From: Hyphomicrobiales bacterium
GTDB lineage: Bacteria; Pseudomonadota; Alphaproteobacteria; Rhizobiales; Rhizobiaceae
Direction of reading: 5' to 3'
NCBI GenBank assembly: GCA_900469955.1
Contig: UBYX01000010.1
Coordinates: 1 to 64,000, forward strand
Length of the DNA stretch: 64,000 nucleotides
In this document: positions 1-9,180 of the stretch, in pieces
Layout of the letters: the number at the start of each line of letters is the position of its first letter
How positions within the stretch are numbered: the stretch's first letter is position 1
Translations under genes and position numbers: made by a program
The notes under the pieces: generated by a model
What the model was told of the DNA's origin: nothing
Database searches by the model: none
What the model saw: only the letters and a program-made list of their open reading frames with translations

Positions 1-8
1 TCTTTCAT
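1..8 (-). CDS. metQ: Start of a gene, probably metQ (methionine-binding lipoprotein), cut by window edge
   Basis: Only ATG AAA GA is visible on the minus strand, but it has a strong Shine-Dalgarno (AAGGAG, 14-19) five bases upstream. It lies 53 bases downstream of metI in the same direction. Rhizobial methionine importers are usually ordered metN-metI-metQ, so the next gene is inferred to be the periplasmic binding lipoprotein. No protein sequence is available here to confirm this. Confidence 0.5.
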
Positions 9-61
9 GCCATCTCCTTTGGTTTGGTCTTTTCCAGTCTGGGAGGCTGGTATTTCGAAAA

Positions 62-718
62 TCAGGTCTTGCGGTTGCGCTTGTCGAAGCGTCGGGCGAG
101 CGCGTCACCGGCGCTCTGCACGAGCTGCACGAGCACGATCAGCACCACCACGACGGCGAGCATCACTTCCGGCATAAAACGCTGGTAGCCGTAGCGGATG
201 CCGAGATCTCCCAGGCCCCCGCCGCCGACCGCGCCGACCATGGCCGAATAGCCGATCAGGCTGACGATCGTCATGGTGAAGCCCAGCGTGATGCCGGGTT
301 TTGCTTCCGCTAGCAGCACCTTGAAGACGATCTGCAGAGGCGTCGCACCCATAGCGCGCGCTGCCTCGATCAGCCCCTTGTCGATCTCGCGGATCGCCGC
401 CTCGACGAGGCGCGCGAAAAACGGAATGGTAGCAATCGTCAAAGGGACGATCGCCGCATTGGTTCCGATCGAGGTGCCCGTGACCAGCCGCGTGAATGGA
501 ATGATCGCCACGACCAGGATGATGAACGGGGTCGAGCGCGCCGCATTGACGATCGCACCGATGACGCGGTTGCTGACCGGCGCCGGGAAAAGCTCGCCCT
601 TGCCGCTTGTGGCCAGGAAGACGCCGATCGGCAGGCCGACGAGCGAACCGAGAAGCCCGGCGATTGCAACCATCTGCAGCGTCTGCAGCAGCGATTTCGA
701 AAGCAGGCTGAAGAGCAT
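62..718 (-). CDS. metI: Methionine ABC transporter permease MetI
   Basis: Inner-membrane permease of the D/L-methionine importer, working with MetN (ATPase) and MetQ (binding protein). The 218-residue product is hydrophobic, with about five membrane segments. It has the EAA-type loop for ATPase contact (EAARAMGATPLQIVFKVLL) and the MetI-typical C-terminal GGGGLGDLGIRYGYQRF. The length fits the family (about 217). The ATG at 718 lies one base after the metN stop; an in-frame ATG at 730 overlaps the metN end. Either way the genes are translationally coupled. The call is secure; only the start is uncertain. Confidence 0.93.
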   Translation of the reverse strand: MLFSLLSKSLLQTLQMVAIAGLLGSLVGLPIGVFLATSGKGELFPAPVSNRVIGAIVNAARSTPFIILVVAIIPFTRLVTGTSIGTNAAIVPLTIATIPFFARLVEAAIREIDKGLIEAARAMGATPLQIVFKVLLAEAKPGITLGFTMTIVSLIGYSAMVGAVGGGGLGDLGIRYGYQRFMPEVMLAVVVVLIVLVQLVQSAGDALARRFDKRNRKT

Positions 719-719
719 A

Positions 720-1856
720 TCAGGCGACATAGCCGAGCACCTCCGTCTTGAGGCCGGTTGCGGCATAGAAGCGATTGGCGCGTTCCAACACGGCATGATC
801 GGCCGGATAGGCGACGACGAGCGAACCATAGGGCTCGCCCGCGATCTCCTCGATGGAGCCGGCCAGGATGTTGACGTCGGCGCCGAGTTCGGCGACCAGC
901 CGCCCGGTCAGGGGTTGGAAGGCCGTCGAACCGAAGAAGATCAACCGCACCAGAACGCGGTCGCCGATCGAGGGCTGCGGCTTCAGCTTCGATCCGACCC
1001 ATTCCGGCAGCTTGGTGCCGAGTGCGGCGGAAAGAAGCGAGCGGGTCGTGTCGTGTTTTGCTCCGGTGAACACATCGAAGGTGCGCCCCGCTTCCACGAT
1101 CCTTCCGCGATCGATCACGGCAACGTCGGATGCGATCGTCTTCACCACCTCCATCTCATGGGTGATGAGCAGCACGGTGAGACCGAGTTCGGCATTGATC
1201 CGCTTCAGGAGGTCGAGGATCGACTGGGTGGTCTCCGGATCGAGCGCCGAGGTCGCCTCGTCGGAGAGCAGGAGCTTCGGCGACGTGGCGAGCGCCCGGG
1301 CAATGCCGACGCGCTGCTTCTGACCACCGGAAAGTTCCGCCGGATAGCGGTTGGACTTGTCGCCGAGGCCAACGAGATCGAGAAGCGGAGCCACCTTGTC
1401 GCGGATCGACTTTCCGTCGAGGCCGGCGATTTCCAGCGGCAGCGCGACATTTTCGAACGCCGTGCGCGAGGACAGGAGGTTGAAATGCTGGAAGATCATG
1501 CCGACCTGGCGGCGCAGGTCGCGAAGGCCGGTTTCCGAAAGCCCGCCGACCTCGATACCATCGACGACGACGCGGCCGGAGGTTGCCGTTTCGAGGCCGT
1601 TGACGAGGCGGATCAGGGTGGATTTGCCGGCGCCAGAACGGCCGATAATGCCGGTGATCGCGCCGCGCGCGACCGAGAGATCGACGCCGTCAAGCGCGGT
1701 GAACTGGTTCTCATCGTTGGTGCCGAAACGCTTCGTCACGGCTTCGAAGGAGACCATTGGCGGAGCAGCATTCGGCAATGGTTCGGGCGGCGCCGATAGG
1801 CTGCCCGCCTGCGCTTGCTGCACTGTCTGGTTTGTCGGGTTCATTTGAGAGCTCAT
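720..1856 (-). CDS. metN: Methionine ABC transporter ATP-binding protein MetN
   Basis: ATPase of the methionine importer. Walker A GRSGAGKS is at residues 72-79, signature LSGGQ at 175-179 and Walker B LLLSDE at 195-200. A C-terminal NIL domain (about 300-375) is the regulatory methionine-binding domain typical of MetN. It is first in metN-metI-metQ. The N-terminus is about 33 residues longer than the core, which begins near [12 protein letters not shown], so a start at 1757 is possible; the upstream ATG at 1856 and another four codons in are alternatives. I found no methionine riboswitch upstream. Confidence 0.93.
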   Translation of the reverse strand: MSSQMNPTNQTVQQAQAGSLSAPPEPLPNAAPPMVSFEAVTKRFGTNDENQFTALDGVDLSVARGAITGIIGRSGAGKSTLIRLVNGLETATSGRVVVDGIEVGGLSETGLRDLRRQVGMIFQHFNLLSSRTAFENVALPLEIAGLDGKSIRDKVAPLLDLVGLGDKSNRYPAELSGGQKQRVGIARALATSPKLLLSDEATSALDPETTQSILDLLKRINAELGLTVLLITHEMEVVKTIASDVAVIDRGRIVEAGRTFDVFTGAKHDTTRSLLSAALGTKLPEWVGSKLKPQPSIGDRVLVRLIFFGSTAFQPLTGRLVAELGADVNILAGSIEEIAGEPYGSLVVAYPADHAVLERANRFYAATGLKTEVLGYVA

Positions 1857-2067
1857 TTCAGCCGCGCAAACTGGCGCAGCTCAGGTCACGGAAAAGGATA
1901 TGCTGCCGCTCAGCAACACATTCGACGTGTGAAGCGCCGATCTACCATTCTCCAGGGCCTTCTTTCAACGACTGATATTGAAGCCTGCCATGCGGCGGCT
2001 TGTCGCTTTATCGCATTGCGACGCAGCAAATGCCGAGGAAAGAAATTCTAGCGGATTACTATGCATT
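1857..2067. other. Intergenic leader of metNIQ
   Basis: About 210 bases between the bgl terminator and metN hold no convincing gene. On the minus strand there is a small hairpin (GTCGC...GCGAC, around 2009-2029). The conserved core of the SAM-II riboswitch, common upstream of alphaproteobacterial methionine genes, is not recognisable. Confidence 0.3.
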
Positions 2068-2095
2068 AAAAAATGTATGCCGGGGGGACGCCGGC
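2068..2095 (-). terminator. Rho-independent terminator of the beta-glucosidase gene
   Basis: On the minus strand a GCCGG/CCGGC stem (2095-2091 with 2083-2079) is followed by ATACATTTTTT. It lies about 50 bases past the stop of the GH1 gene and before the metN leader. Confidence 0.5.
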
Positions 2096-2146
2096 CAAAC
2101 CCGTTCAGGCAGAAGACTTGCCGGCTTTCGCCGTTCGTACCGCACC

Positions 2147-3508
2147 TCAATTGCCCTTGGGAAACTCGGCCGCGAGATCGCGGTACCACTTGCCGCTTTT
2201 CTTGATCGTCCGGTCCTGGGTTTCGTAGTTCACATGGACGAGCCCGAACCGCATCCGATAACCTTCGGCCCATTCGAAATTGTCCATCAGGCTCCAGGCG
2301 AAATAGCCCTTCATCGGATAGCCATCCGCAATCAGATCAGCCACCACCGAAAGATGCTCGACGTAATAGTCGAGACGCGGTTGGTCATCCACCTCACCGT
2401 TCACCGGCTCCATGTTGTAGCTCGCGCCGTTTTCGGTGATGTAGCAGTCCGGCAGATCGTAGCGGCGGTAGAGGTCTTCCACCAACAGCTTCAGGCCGGG
2501 CGCGTAGACTTCCCAGCCGATATCGGTCTTGACGTCGCTGGCGCGCTTCGCCTCCACAGTCCAGGGGAAATCGCCCTTGCGTTCCGGATCGTCGTGGACG
2601 CGCAACGGCGTGTAGTAGTTGAGGCCCCACCAGTCGAGCTTCTGGCTGATGATCTTGAGATCGCCCTCCTCGACCGCCGGCATGCGATCCCCGAGCGCTT
2701 CCAGGAATTCCTTCGGATATTCGCCCTTGAAGACCGGATCGAAAAAGGCGCCGTTATGGAACTGGTGAGCGCGTTCGCCCGCGGCGAGGTCGGCGGGGCT
2801 GTCGGAGCCCGGGATAACGGAATTGGCGTTGATGACGATGCCGACAGGGACATTCGGCGAGACCTGGCGGATCGCCTCGACGCCAAGTCCGTGGGCGAGA
2901 TTGACGTGATGCATGGCGTGAAGGGCTGCCTGCATATTCTTTTCCCCCGGCGCATGGATGCCGTAGAGATGGCTGAGCCAGACGACGCACCAGGGCTCGT
3001 TGAAGGTTGCAACCGCGTCCAGACGATCGCCGAACCGGTCCATGACCACCTTGGCATAACGCTGGAAGGCGTAAGCCGTGGAGCGGGTAGCCCAGCCGCC
3101 CTCGCCCATCAGCGACAGCGGCAGGTCCCAATGGTAGAGCGTCGCATAGGTCTTGATGCCGCGCGCCTTGCAGCCGTCGATCAACCGGTCATAGAAATCG
3201 AGGCCCTTTTCGTTGATCGGGCCCGTACCCTCCGGAATAATGCGCGGCCAGGCGATCGAGAAACGGTACGCTTCGACGCCCATTTCCTTGATGAGATCGA
3301 GATCCTGCTCCCAGCGATTGTAGTGATCGCAGGCGACGTCGCCATTGTGGCCCTGATAGACCCGGCCCGGCATATTGGAGAAGGCATCCCAGATCGACGG
3401 CTTGCGGCCATCGGCCTTTGTCGACCCCTCGATCTGATAGGACGCCGTCGCGACGCCAAAGAGGAAATCGCCGGGGAAACGGGATGCGAACTTTTTCGGA
3501 TCGGTCAC
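2147..3508 (-). CDS. Glycoside hydrolase family 1 beta-glucosidase
   Basis: Hydrolyses beta-D-glucosides (or related beta-glycosides) with retention of configuration; no signal peptide, so cytoplasmic. At 453 residues it is full length for bacterial GH1. The acid/base motif TFNEPW has Glu171 and the nucleophile motif ITENGA has Glu359. The N-terminal FLFGVATASYQIEG signature is at residues 15-28. The C-terminal YFAWSLMDNFEWAEGY is typical of the family. It stands alone, with a terminator downstream. It lies beside a block of sugar importer and oxidoreductase genes, so uptake of plant glucosides is a reasonable setting, but the substrate cannot be read from sequence. Confidence 0.92.
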   Translation of the reverse strand: MTDPKKFASRFPGDFLFGVATASYQIEGSTKADGRKPSIWDAFSNMPGRVYQGHNGDVACDHYNRWEQDLDLIKEMGVEAYRFSIAWPRIIPEGTGPINEKGLDFYDRLIDGCKARGIKTYATLYHWDLPLSLMGEGGWATRSTAYAFQRYAKVVMDRFGDRLDAVATFNEPWCVVWLSHLYGIHAPGEKNMQAALHAMHHVNLAHGLGVEAIRQVSPNVPVGIVINANSVIPGSDSPADLAAGERAHQFHNGAFFDPVFKGEYPKEFLEALGDRMPAVEEGDLKIISQKLDWWGLNYYTPLRVHDDPERKGDFPWTVEAKRASDVKTDIGWEVYAPGLKLLVEDLYRRYDLPDCYITENGASYNMEPVNGEVDDQPRLDYYVEHLSVVADLIADGYPMKGYFAWSLMDNFEWAEGYRMRFGLVHVNYETQDRTIKKSGKWYRDLAAEFPKGN

Positions 3509-3693
3509 TGGCGGCCTCCTGTTTTACCGTTGGCGGCACTCGCCGGCCGGGAACTGTGACGTTGCAGTAAATCGCGGGGATGAAATGTCAATACCGATCG
3601 CCCGCCTCAGAAAGCAGCACTCCTCTCAATTAGAGTGATCTTAAGATGTCGTGATTATCGTGATTTTTCCTGGAGAGGAGGAGACATGCGTCA

Positions 3694-4617
3694 ATGCTGC
3701 GCATTCCGAAAAGCATGCTTCGAAAGGGAATGTATATCGAGGCCGTGGAATGTCCGACAACGGAGTTCTCACTGCGGCGTTTCCTGCTCCAATCGGATGA
3801 AGTCCTGCGGTCGATCCGCAATTCCTCGGCCAGCCATCTTCTGGTCAATTGTGCGAGAAGCACCGTAAAAATCGATAGTTCGGAAGGATCCGAGCCTGAC
3901 CGCCCCGACCAGCCCGGCCCATCGGTCAAAATGGCAGACCCGGTGGCTGTGAGGCAGGAAGTTTCCAGGGCGACAAAGGCGCTGCGGGAAGAATTCCGTC
4001 TTATCATTTCCGGAAGGGTCGACTTGAGCCGCCTCGGCCCGACAGCCATGGAGATCGGCGCCAGTCTGGAAGCCTCACCCGATATCTTTCTCGAAGTGAC
4101 CCGGCTCAAGAGCAAAGACGAGGGAACCTATGTGCACTCTCTCGCCGTCAGCGCGCTGATGACGCACCTTGGCCGATTGCTGGATCTGGACGCCAAAACT
4201 ATCGAAGCGCTCGGAATTGGCGGACTTATCCATGACGTCGGCAAGATCCATGTTCCCAACGCCGTTCTGCGCAAGCAGGGCCCTCTGACGCCGGGGGAGA
4301 TGAAAGCCATCCGCAGCCATCCCGAGAGTGGTTATCGGTTTCTCAAAGGGCATGGAGAACGGTCGCAGATCGTCCTCGACATCTGCCGCCATCATCACGA
4401 AATGCTTGATGGAAGCGGATATCCCGCCGGACTTGCAGGCGATCAGTTAAGCCTGCCGATCCGGATCTGCACGGTTTGCGACGTGTTCGACGCCCTGACG
4501 AGCCCCCGGCCGTACAAGCACGCATGGACCAAGTCGGATGCCTTGGCCTGGATGTACGAACAGGGACATCTCTTCGATAGGACGCTGGTTATCCGGCTCT
4601 CCTCGATCTTCGAGTGA
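3694..4617 (+). CDS. HD-GYP domain protein (probable cyclic-di-GMP phosphodiesterase)
   Basis: The 307-residue product has an N-terminal region of the DUF3391 kind (MLRIPKSMLRKGMYIEAVEC) and a C-terminal HD-GYP domain. The HD pair is at residues 180-181 (GLIHDVGK). HHHE (233-236) is followed by LDGSGYP with GYP at 242-244, and the downstream DVFDALT metal/active-site motif is near 263. All key residues of a metal-dependent c-di-GMP hydrolase are present. No receiver or membrane segment is visible, so its input is unknown. The start is set by GGAGGAG about 11 bases upstream; an ATG at 3686 is out of frame. Confidence 0.88.
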   Translation: MLRIPKSMLRKGMYIEAVECPTTEFSLRRFLLQSDEVLRSIRNSSASHLLVNCARSTVKIDSSEGSEPDRPDQPGPSVKMADPVAVRQEVSRATKALREEFRLIISGRVDLSRLGPTAMEIGASLEASPDIFLEVTRLKSKDEGTYVHSLAVSALMTHLGRLLDLDAKTIEALGIGGLIHDVGKIHVPNAVLRKQGPLTPGEMKAIRSHPESGYRFLKGHGERSQIVLDICRHHHEMLDGSGYPAGLAGDQLSLPIRICTVCDVFDALTSPRPYKHAWTKSDALAWMYEQGHLFDRTLVIRLSSIFE

Positions 4618-4630
4618 GAACCGGTAGGCC

Positions 4631-5803
4631 TCACACCTTCACCCAGGCTCCGTTCTTCTTTGACGAGGCGACGCAGGCTTCGATAAAGGCAACACCCTTC
4701 ACGCCGTCATCGACGGTCGGGTAGATGACGTCCTTGTCGATCTTGCCGCCCTTCTTCCTCGCGTTAATGGCGCGAGCGGCTTCCGTGTAGATCGTCGCAA
4801 AGGCTTCGAGATAACCTTCAGGATGGCCGGACGGGATGCGACTGACGCGAGCGGCCGCAGCACCGGCACCCGCCCCGGCACGAGTGAGCAGTCGTTTCGG
4901 CTCGCCGAAGGGTGTGAACCAGAGATAGTTCGGATCGGCCTGTACCCATTCGATGCCGCCCTTGCTACCATAGACGCGGATCTTCAACCCGTTCTCGTTG
5001 CCCGGGGCGACCTGGCTGCACCAGAGCATGCCCTTGGCGCCGCCTTCGAAACGCAGCATCACATGCGCATTGTCGTCGAGCCGGCGGCCCTCGACGAAAC
5101 TGTCGAGATCGGCGGCAAGGCTTTCGAGAGTCAGGCCGGTAATGAAGCAGGCGAGGTTATAGGCATGCGTGCCGATATCGCCGGTTGAGCCGCCGGCACC
5201 AGACTGGGCCGGATCCGTGCGCCAGACGGCCTGCTTGGCGCCGGTCTGCTCGACCGCCTCAGTCAACCAGTCCTGCGGATATTCCACCTGAACGATGCGG
5301 ATCTTGCCGAGATCGCCATTCTGGATCATCTCGCGGGCCTGGCGCACCATCGGATAGCCGGTGTAGTTGTGGGTGAGGATGAAGAGCGCATCGCTCTCGT
5401 CCGCCACCTTCTTGAGCTTCCTGGCGTCGGCAAGGTTCGAGGTCAGCGGCTTGTCGCAGATCACATGGATGCCGCGACGCAGGAATTCCTTGGCCGCATC
5501 GTAATGGACATGGTTCGGCGTGACGATCGAGACCGCTTCGATACCGGTCTTCAGCTTGGCCTCGCGGATCGCCATGTCCTTGTAGCTGCCATAGGTGCGC
5601 GACGGATCAAGCCCGAGATCACGACCGGATGCGGCAGCCTTTTCCGGCGTCGACGACAGCGCGCCCGCGACGAGTTCGAACTGGTCGTCCAGCCGTGCCG
5701 CCATGCGATGCACCGCCCCGATAAACGCGCCCGCGCCGCCACCCACCATGCCGAGCCGAATGCGCGGCTCGCGCGCCTGTTCGTCCTTGCCTTCGATTGC
5801 CAT
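4631..5803 (-). CDS. Gfo/Idh/MocA family NAD(P)-dependent sugar oxidoreductase
   Basis: Predicted cytoplasmic sugar or sugar-derivative dehydrogenase, 390 residues. The Rossmann motif GMVGGGAGAFIG is at 18-29, the nucleotide/substrate motif CDKP (EKP variant) at 116-119 and the catalytic DIGTH with Asp209 and His213. Start supported by GAGGAGAAAACAATC before the ATG. It lies downstream of the TIM-barrel gene, separated by a palindromic repeat. Pairs of this kind commonly act on the same keto-sugar. The exact substrate is not readable; 3-keto-glycoside or inositol-type chemistry are both possible. Confidence 0.88.
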   Translation of the reverse strand: MAIEGKDEQAREPRIRLGMVGGGAGAFIGAVHRMAARLDDQFELVAGALSSTPEKAAASGRDLGLDPSRTYGSYKDMAIREAKLKTGIEAVSIVTPNHVHYDAAKEFLRRGIHVICDKPLTSNLADARKLKKVADESDALFILTHNYTGYPMVRQAREMIQNGDLGKIRIVQVEYPQDWLTEAVEQTGAKQAVWRTDPAQSGAGGSTGDIGTHAYNLACFITGLTLESLAADLDSFVEGRRLDDNAHVMLRFEGGAKGMLWCSQVAPGNENGLKIRVYGSKGGIEWVQADPNYLWFTPFGEPKRLLTRAGAGAGAAAARVSRIPSGHPEGYLEAFATIYTEAARAINARKKGGKIDKDVIYPTVDDGVKGVAFIEACVASSKKNGAWVKV

Positions 5804-5846
5804 GATTGTTTTCTCCTCGAAAAGAAATGAATGAGGAGAGCCTTAC

Positions 5847-5993
5847 CCCCCTCTGTCACTAGGTGACATCTCCCCCATAAGGGGGGAGATCAACCTTGAA
5901 CGTCCTGCCCTTTCCATCTTAGCTGGCGGGCGTTAAGCAAGCCCCGTCCGATCTCCCTCCTTGTGGGGGAGATGCCAGGCAGGGCAGAGGGGG
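5847..5993. repeat. Rhizobial intergenic mosaic (RIME-like) palindromic repeat A
   Basis: The element is bounded by inverted CCCCCTCTG and CAGAGGGGG. It holds two internal palindromes, one around ATCTCCCCC/GGGGGGAGAT (5868-5890) and one around GATCTCCC/GGGGGAGATG (near 5969-5994). It abuts the stop codon of the TIM-barrel gene. The form is that of the short non-coding mosaic repeats scattered through Rhizobiaceae genomes. Confidence 0.7.
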
Positions 5994-7049
5994 TTACGCC
6001 AGCCCCAGCATCCGCCGGTTGGCAGCCTCGTCGGTGCCGCCGCTGGCGAAATCGTCGAAGGCCTTTTCGGTGACGCGGATGATATGCGCCTTGACGAATT
6101 CGGCGCCTTCACGCGCGCCGTCCTCCGGGTGTTTCAGCGCGCACTCCCACTCGACCACCGCCCAGCCGTCGAAGTCGTTGGCGGCCATCTTGGAGAAGAT
6201 CGAGCCGAAATCGACCTGGCCGTCGCCCGGCGAACGGAAACGTCCGGCGCGGCCGACCCAGCCCTGGTAACCGCCATAGACGCCCTGCCGGCCGGTCGGA
6301 TTGAACTCCGCGTCCTTGACGTGGAACATCTTGATCCGGTCCTTGTAGATGTCGATGTGGTCGAGATAGTCGAGGCACTGCAGCACGTAGTGCGACGGGT
6401 CGTAGAGCATGTTGGCGCGCGGGTGGTTCTTCACCCGCTCCAGGAACATCTCGAAGGTGACGCCGTCATGGAGATCCTCGCCCGGATGGATTTCGTAGCA
6501 CACGTCGACGCCGCAATCCTCCGCGTGGTCGAGGATCGGCGTCCAGCGCCTCGCAAGCTCATCGAAGGCCGTCTCGATCAGGCCGGCCGGCCGCTGCGGC
6601 CACGGATAGAAGTAGGGCCAGGCAAGCGCGCCGGAAAAGGTCGCATGCGCCTTGATGCCGAGATGCTTCGAAGCGGTTATCGCCATTTTCACTTGCTCGA
6701 CGGCCCAAGCTTGGCGCGCCTTCGGGTTGCCGCGCATTTCCGGAACGGTGAAACCGTCGAATCCCTCGTCATAGGCCGGATGGACGGCAACGAGCTGGCC
6801 CTGCAGATGCGTCGAAAGCTCCGTCACCTCGATGCCGTTCTGGCGCGCGACCCCGGCAAATTCATCGCAGTAGTCTTTGGAGGTCGCGGCTTTTTTCAGA
6901 TCGATAAGCTGGCCGGCCCAGGTCGGCACCTGCACGCCGACATAGCCCTTCTCCGCCGCCCATTTGGTAATCGCATCCCAGGAATTGAACGGCGCGGCAT
7001 CGCCCGCGAACTGACCGAGAAAGAGGGCGGGTCCCTTGATCGTCTTCAT
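5994..7049 (-). CDS. Sugar phosphate isomerase/epimerase-like TIM-barrel protein
   Basis: AP-endonuclease-2-type TIM barrel, 351 residues. Likely divalent-metal ligands occur in the usual order: Glu in CYEIHPGED, Asp/His in YDPSHYV, His/Asp in MFHVKDAEF and Glu in AVVEWEC. The family includes isomerases, epimerases, dehydratases and the recently recognised 3-keto-glycoside lyases. Start chosen at 7049 because AGGAG lies 7 bases upstream; the 13 extra upstream codons run into the terminator region. It is grouped with the oxidoreductase and an ABC importer, suggesting a shared sugar pathway. Function is by family and context only. Confidence 0.82.
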   Translation of the reverse strand: MKTIKGPALFLGQFAGDAAPFNSWDAITKWAAEKGYVGVQVPTWAGQLIDLKKAATSKDYCDEFAGVARQNGIEVTELSTHLQGQLVAVHPAYDEGFDGFTVPEMRGNPKARQAWAVEQVKMAITASKHLGIKAHATFSGALAWPYFYPWPQRPAGLIETAFDELARRWTPILDHAEDCGVDVCYEIHPGEDLHDGVTFEMFLERVKNHPRANMLYDPSHYVLQCLDYLDHIDIYKDRIKMFHVKDAEFNPTGRQGVYGGYQGWVGRAGRFRSPGDGQVDFGSIFSKMAANDFDGWAVVEWECALKHPEDGAREGAEFVKAHIIRVTEKAFDDFASGGTDEAANRRMLGLA

Positions 7050-7089
7050 GATTTTACTCCTGGGAATGGCTGCAAGAATGACGGACATG

Positions 7090-7120
7090 AAAAAAGGCGC
7101 GCCCTTTCAAAGGACGCGCC
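7090..7120 (-). terminator. Rho-independent terminator of the sugar ABC operon
   Basis: On the minus strand GGCGCG(T)CCTTT pairs with AAAGG(G)CGCGCC and is followed by six T residues. It lies directly after the binding-protein gene and separates the transporter from the TIM-barrel gene. Confidence 0.85.
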
Positions 7121-7130
7121 CTGGTGATGA

Positions 7131-8096
7131 TCAAAACGGAGAATCCGGGAAGTAGAACTGCTCGGCATTTTCCTTGGTGACGAGCGTCGCATCGAGGATG
7201 TATTCGCCGCTGACCGGAACCTGGTCGTAGAAATGCGCCGCGGTGAGCTGCATGGCGGTCGCCACCATCGACGGCGGATAGAGCACGTCGACCGGGATCA
7301 TCTTGTCGCCGTCCATGACGCGCTTGACCATGTCCTTGGAGCCGGCGCCGGCAACGACATACTGGATGTCGGTGCGCTTGGCCTGCTGGATGGCTTCGAG
7401 AACGCCGACCGCCATATCGTCGTCCTGGCACCAGACCACGTCGATCTTCGGATATTTGGTCAGGTAGTCCTGCATGACGCGGAATGCGTCGTCGCGGTTC
7501 CAGTTGCCGTACTGGCGCTCGAGGATCTTGACGCCCGAGCCCGCGATACCCTTGTCGAAACCGTCCTGGCGCTGCTGGTCGATCGGGATCGGCAGACCGC
7601 GGATGACGACGACCTGAGCGTTTGGCGTGGTCTTCTTGATGTATTCGCCGGCGACCTGGCCAAGCGCCGGGTTGTTGCCGGCGACATAGAGGTCACGAAC
7701 CGAGTTGTCGTTGTTCGACGGTGCACGGTCGACGAGAGCGACGAAAGCGCCGCTGTCCTTGACCTGCTGGATGGCGTTGACGAGCGGATCCGGATCGGTC
7801 GGCAGGATGACGAGGCCGTCGATACCCTGGACCGCAAGATCCTGCACGGCATTGGCCTGGCTTGCCGGATCCGGCGAGGTCTTGACGATGACGTTGAGGC
7901 CCTTGTGCTCCTGCATCAGAAGCTTGGCGACGCGTTCGGCATGGAACACGACGCCTGCCGTCCAGCCATGGTCGGCCGCCGGAATGGAGACGCCGATGGT
8001 CACCTTCTTCTCTTCCTGCGCCCAGCCGAGGCTTGGACCGACGGCGACCGAAGCAGCGAGCGCCGCGGCAACCATCCCGAAAGTTCTTCTACGCAT
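7131..8096 (-). CDS. Sugar ABC transporter periplasmic binding protein (RbsB-like)
   Basis: Periplasmic binding protein of a ribose-type (CUT2) importer. The signal peptide is MRRRTFGMVAAALAASVAVG with cleavage probably after GWAQ. The mature part has the periplasmic-binding-protein/LacI fold: IGVSIPAADHGW, DGLVILPTDPD, VALVDRAPSNND and WCQDDDMAVGVLEA. The start at 8096 has GGGAGAGA about 5 bases upstream; the longer reading adds six residues before the Arg-rich signal. It is last in the operon ATPase-permease-binding protein, an unusual position. The ligand is unknown; pentose or hexose is likely, with xylAB nearby. Confidence 0.88.
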   Translation of the reverse strand: MRRRTFGMVAAALAASVAVGPSLGWAQEEKKVTIGVSIPAADHGWTAGVVFHAERVAKLLMQEHKGLNVIVKTSPDPASQANAVQDLAVQGIDGLVILPTDPDPLVNAIQQVKDSGAFVALVDRAPSNNDNSVRDLYVAGNNPALGQVAGEYIKKTTPNAQVVVIRGLPIPIDQQRQDGFDKGIAGSGVKILERQYGNWNRDDAFRVMQDYLTKYPKIDVVWCQDDDMAVGVLEAIQQAKRTDIQYVVAGAGSKDMVKRVMDGDKMIPVDVLYPPSMVATAMQLTAAHFYDQVPVSGEYILDATLVTKENAEQFYFPDSPF

Positions 8097-8178
8097 GTTC
8101 TCTCTCCCTAGCATCAGGTCTTTTCATTCGTGATCGGACGCGACCCGGAGCCCGACCAATCTCCTCATGTGTTGTTTT

Positions 8179-9180
8179 TTACTTTCGCATCAGCGACCGC
8201 TGCACCAGCATGGCGATGATGATGATCGCCCCCTGGATCGCGCCGATCAGGTATTCGCTGACGAAATTCGAAAGCAGCATGATGTTGCCGACGATCTCCA
8301 GAATGAAGGCGCCGCAGACCGTACCCCAGATGCGTCCGACGCCGCCGCGCAGCGCCGTGCCGCCTACGACCACCGCCGTGATCGCCTGCAGCTCCCACAG
8401 AATGCCTGTCGTGGCAGACGTGGAACCGAGGCGCGGGACGTAGAGCAGCACGGCGACTGCGACGCAGAGGCCCTGGATGACATAAGCCACCGTGCGGACC
8501 TTGTTGACGGAGATGCCGGAATAGCGCGCCACGTCCTCGTTCGACCCGACGGCGATCACATGCCGGCCGTAGCGGGTGCGGTAGAGCACGAAGGCGGCAA
8601 TGGCCGCGGTGACGAAGATGATGACGATCGGCACGGGCACCCCGGCAACCGAACCGAAATAGACAGGCCGGTAGAGCGCCTGCAGCTCGCGATCGCGCAG
8701 CGTGATGGCGCCGCCCTGGGAGAGCCAGGTGGTCAGCCCGCGATAGATGCCCATCGTACCGAGCGTGGCGATAAAAGGCTCGATGCGCCCGATCGTGGTG
8801 ATCAGCCCGTTCGCGAGCCCGCAGGCGGCACCCAGCGCAATCGTCAGCAGCATGCCCGTAATCAGGAGCAGCATCGGATCGGCGATCGTCCCTGAATTCA
8901 GAAACAGGATCATCAGGCTCGCCACGAAGGCGACCATCGAGCCGACCGAAAGATCGAGCCCGCCGGACGAGATCACATAGGTCGCGCCGAGCGCGATGAT
9001 CGCGATGAAGGCACTGCGGGTGATGACGTTGAGGATATTGGCGACGGAAACGAAATTCGGATTGGCGAAATAGCCGAGCACCAGAAGAAGCGCGAGCGCG
9101 ATGAACGGCGCAATCGCCGCCATATCCCAGTCCTTGGATGTCTTCGGCGCCTTTGTCGGCTCGGTTGCAACGGAACTCAT
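8179..9180 (-). CDS. Sugar ABC transporter permease (RbsC-like)
   Basis: Inner-membrane permease of the CUT2 family, 333 residues with about eight to ten hydrophobic segments. Typical features are ITRSAFIAIIALGATYVISSGG, LDLSVGSMVAFVA and the cytoplasmic GRHVIAVGSNEDVARYSGI, which contacts the ATPase. Its ATG overlaps the ATPase stop (TGATG), showing translational coupling. The N-terminal 20 residues are polar and cytoplasmic. Confidence 0.92.
   Translation of the reverse strand: MSSVATEPTKAPKTSKDWDMAAIAPFIALALLLVLGYFANPNFVSVANILNVITRSAFIAIIALGATYVISSGGLDLSVGSMVAFVASLMILFLNSGTIADPMLLLITGMLLTIALGAACGLANGLITTIGRIEPFIATLGTMGIYRGLTTWLSQGGAITLRDRELQALYRPVYFGSVAGVPVPIVIIFVTAAIAAFVLYRTRYGRHVIAVGSNEDVARYSGISVNKVRTVAYVIQGLCVAVAVLLYVPRLGSTSATTGILWELQAITAVVVGGTALRGGVGRIWGTVCGAFILEIVGNIMLLSNFVSEYLIGAIQGAIIIIAMLVQRSLMRK

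Noticed and set aside
273..1799. 508-codon plus-strand frame opposite metNI
   Set aside because: Antisense shadow of high-GC metN and metI; Arg/Gly-rich with no domain similarity or ribosome-binding site.
1857..2067. Methionine (SAM-II type) riboswitch before metN
   Set aside because: A small GTCGC hairpin is present but the conserved SAM-II core is not recognisable.
2000..3559. 519-codon plus-strand frame opposite the beta-glucosidase
   Set aside because: Composition shadow of the GH1 gene, which has a complete family signature.
3635..3868. Alternative start at 3686 for the HD-GYP gene
   Set aside because: It is in a different frame; the HD-GYP reading starts at 3694 with its own Shine-Dalgarno.
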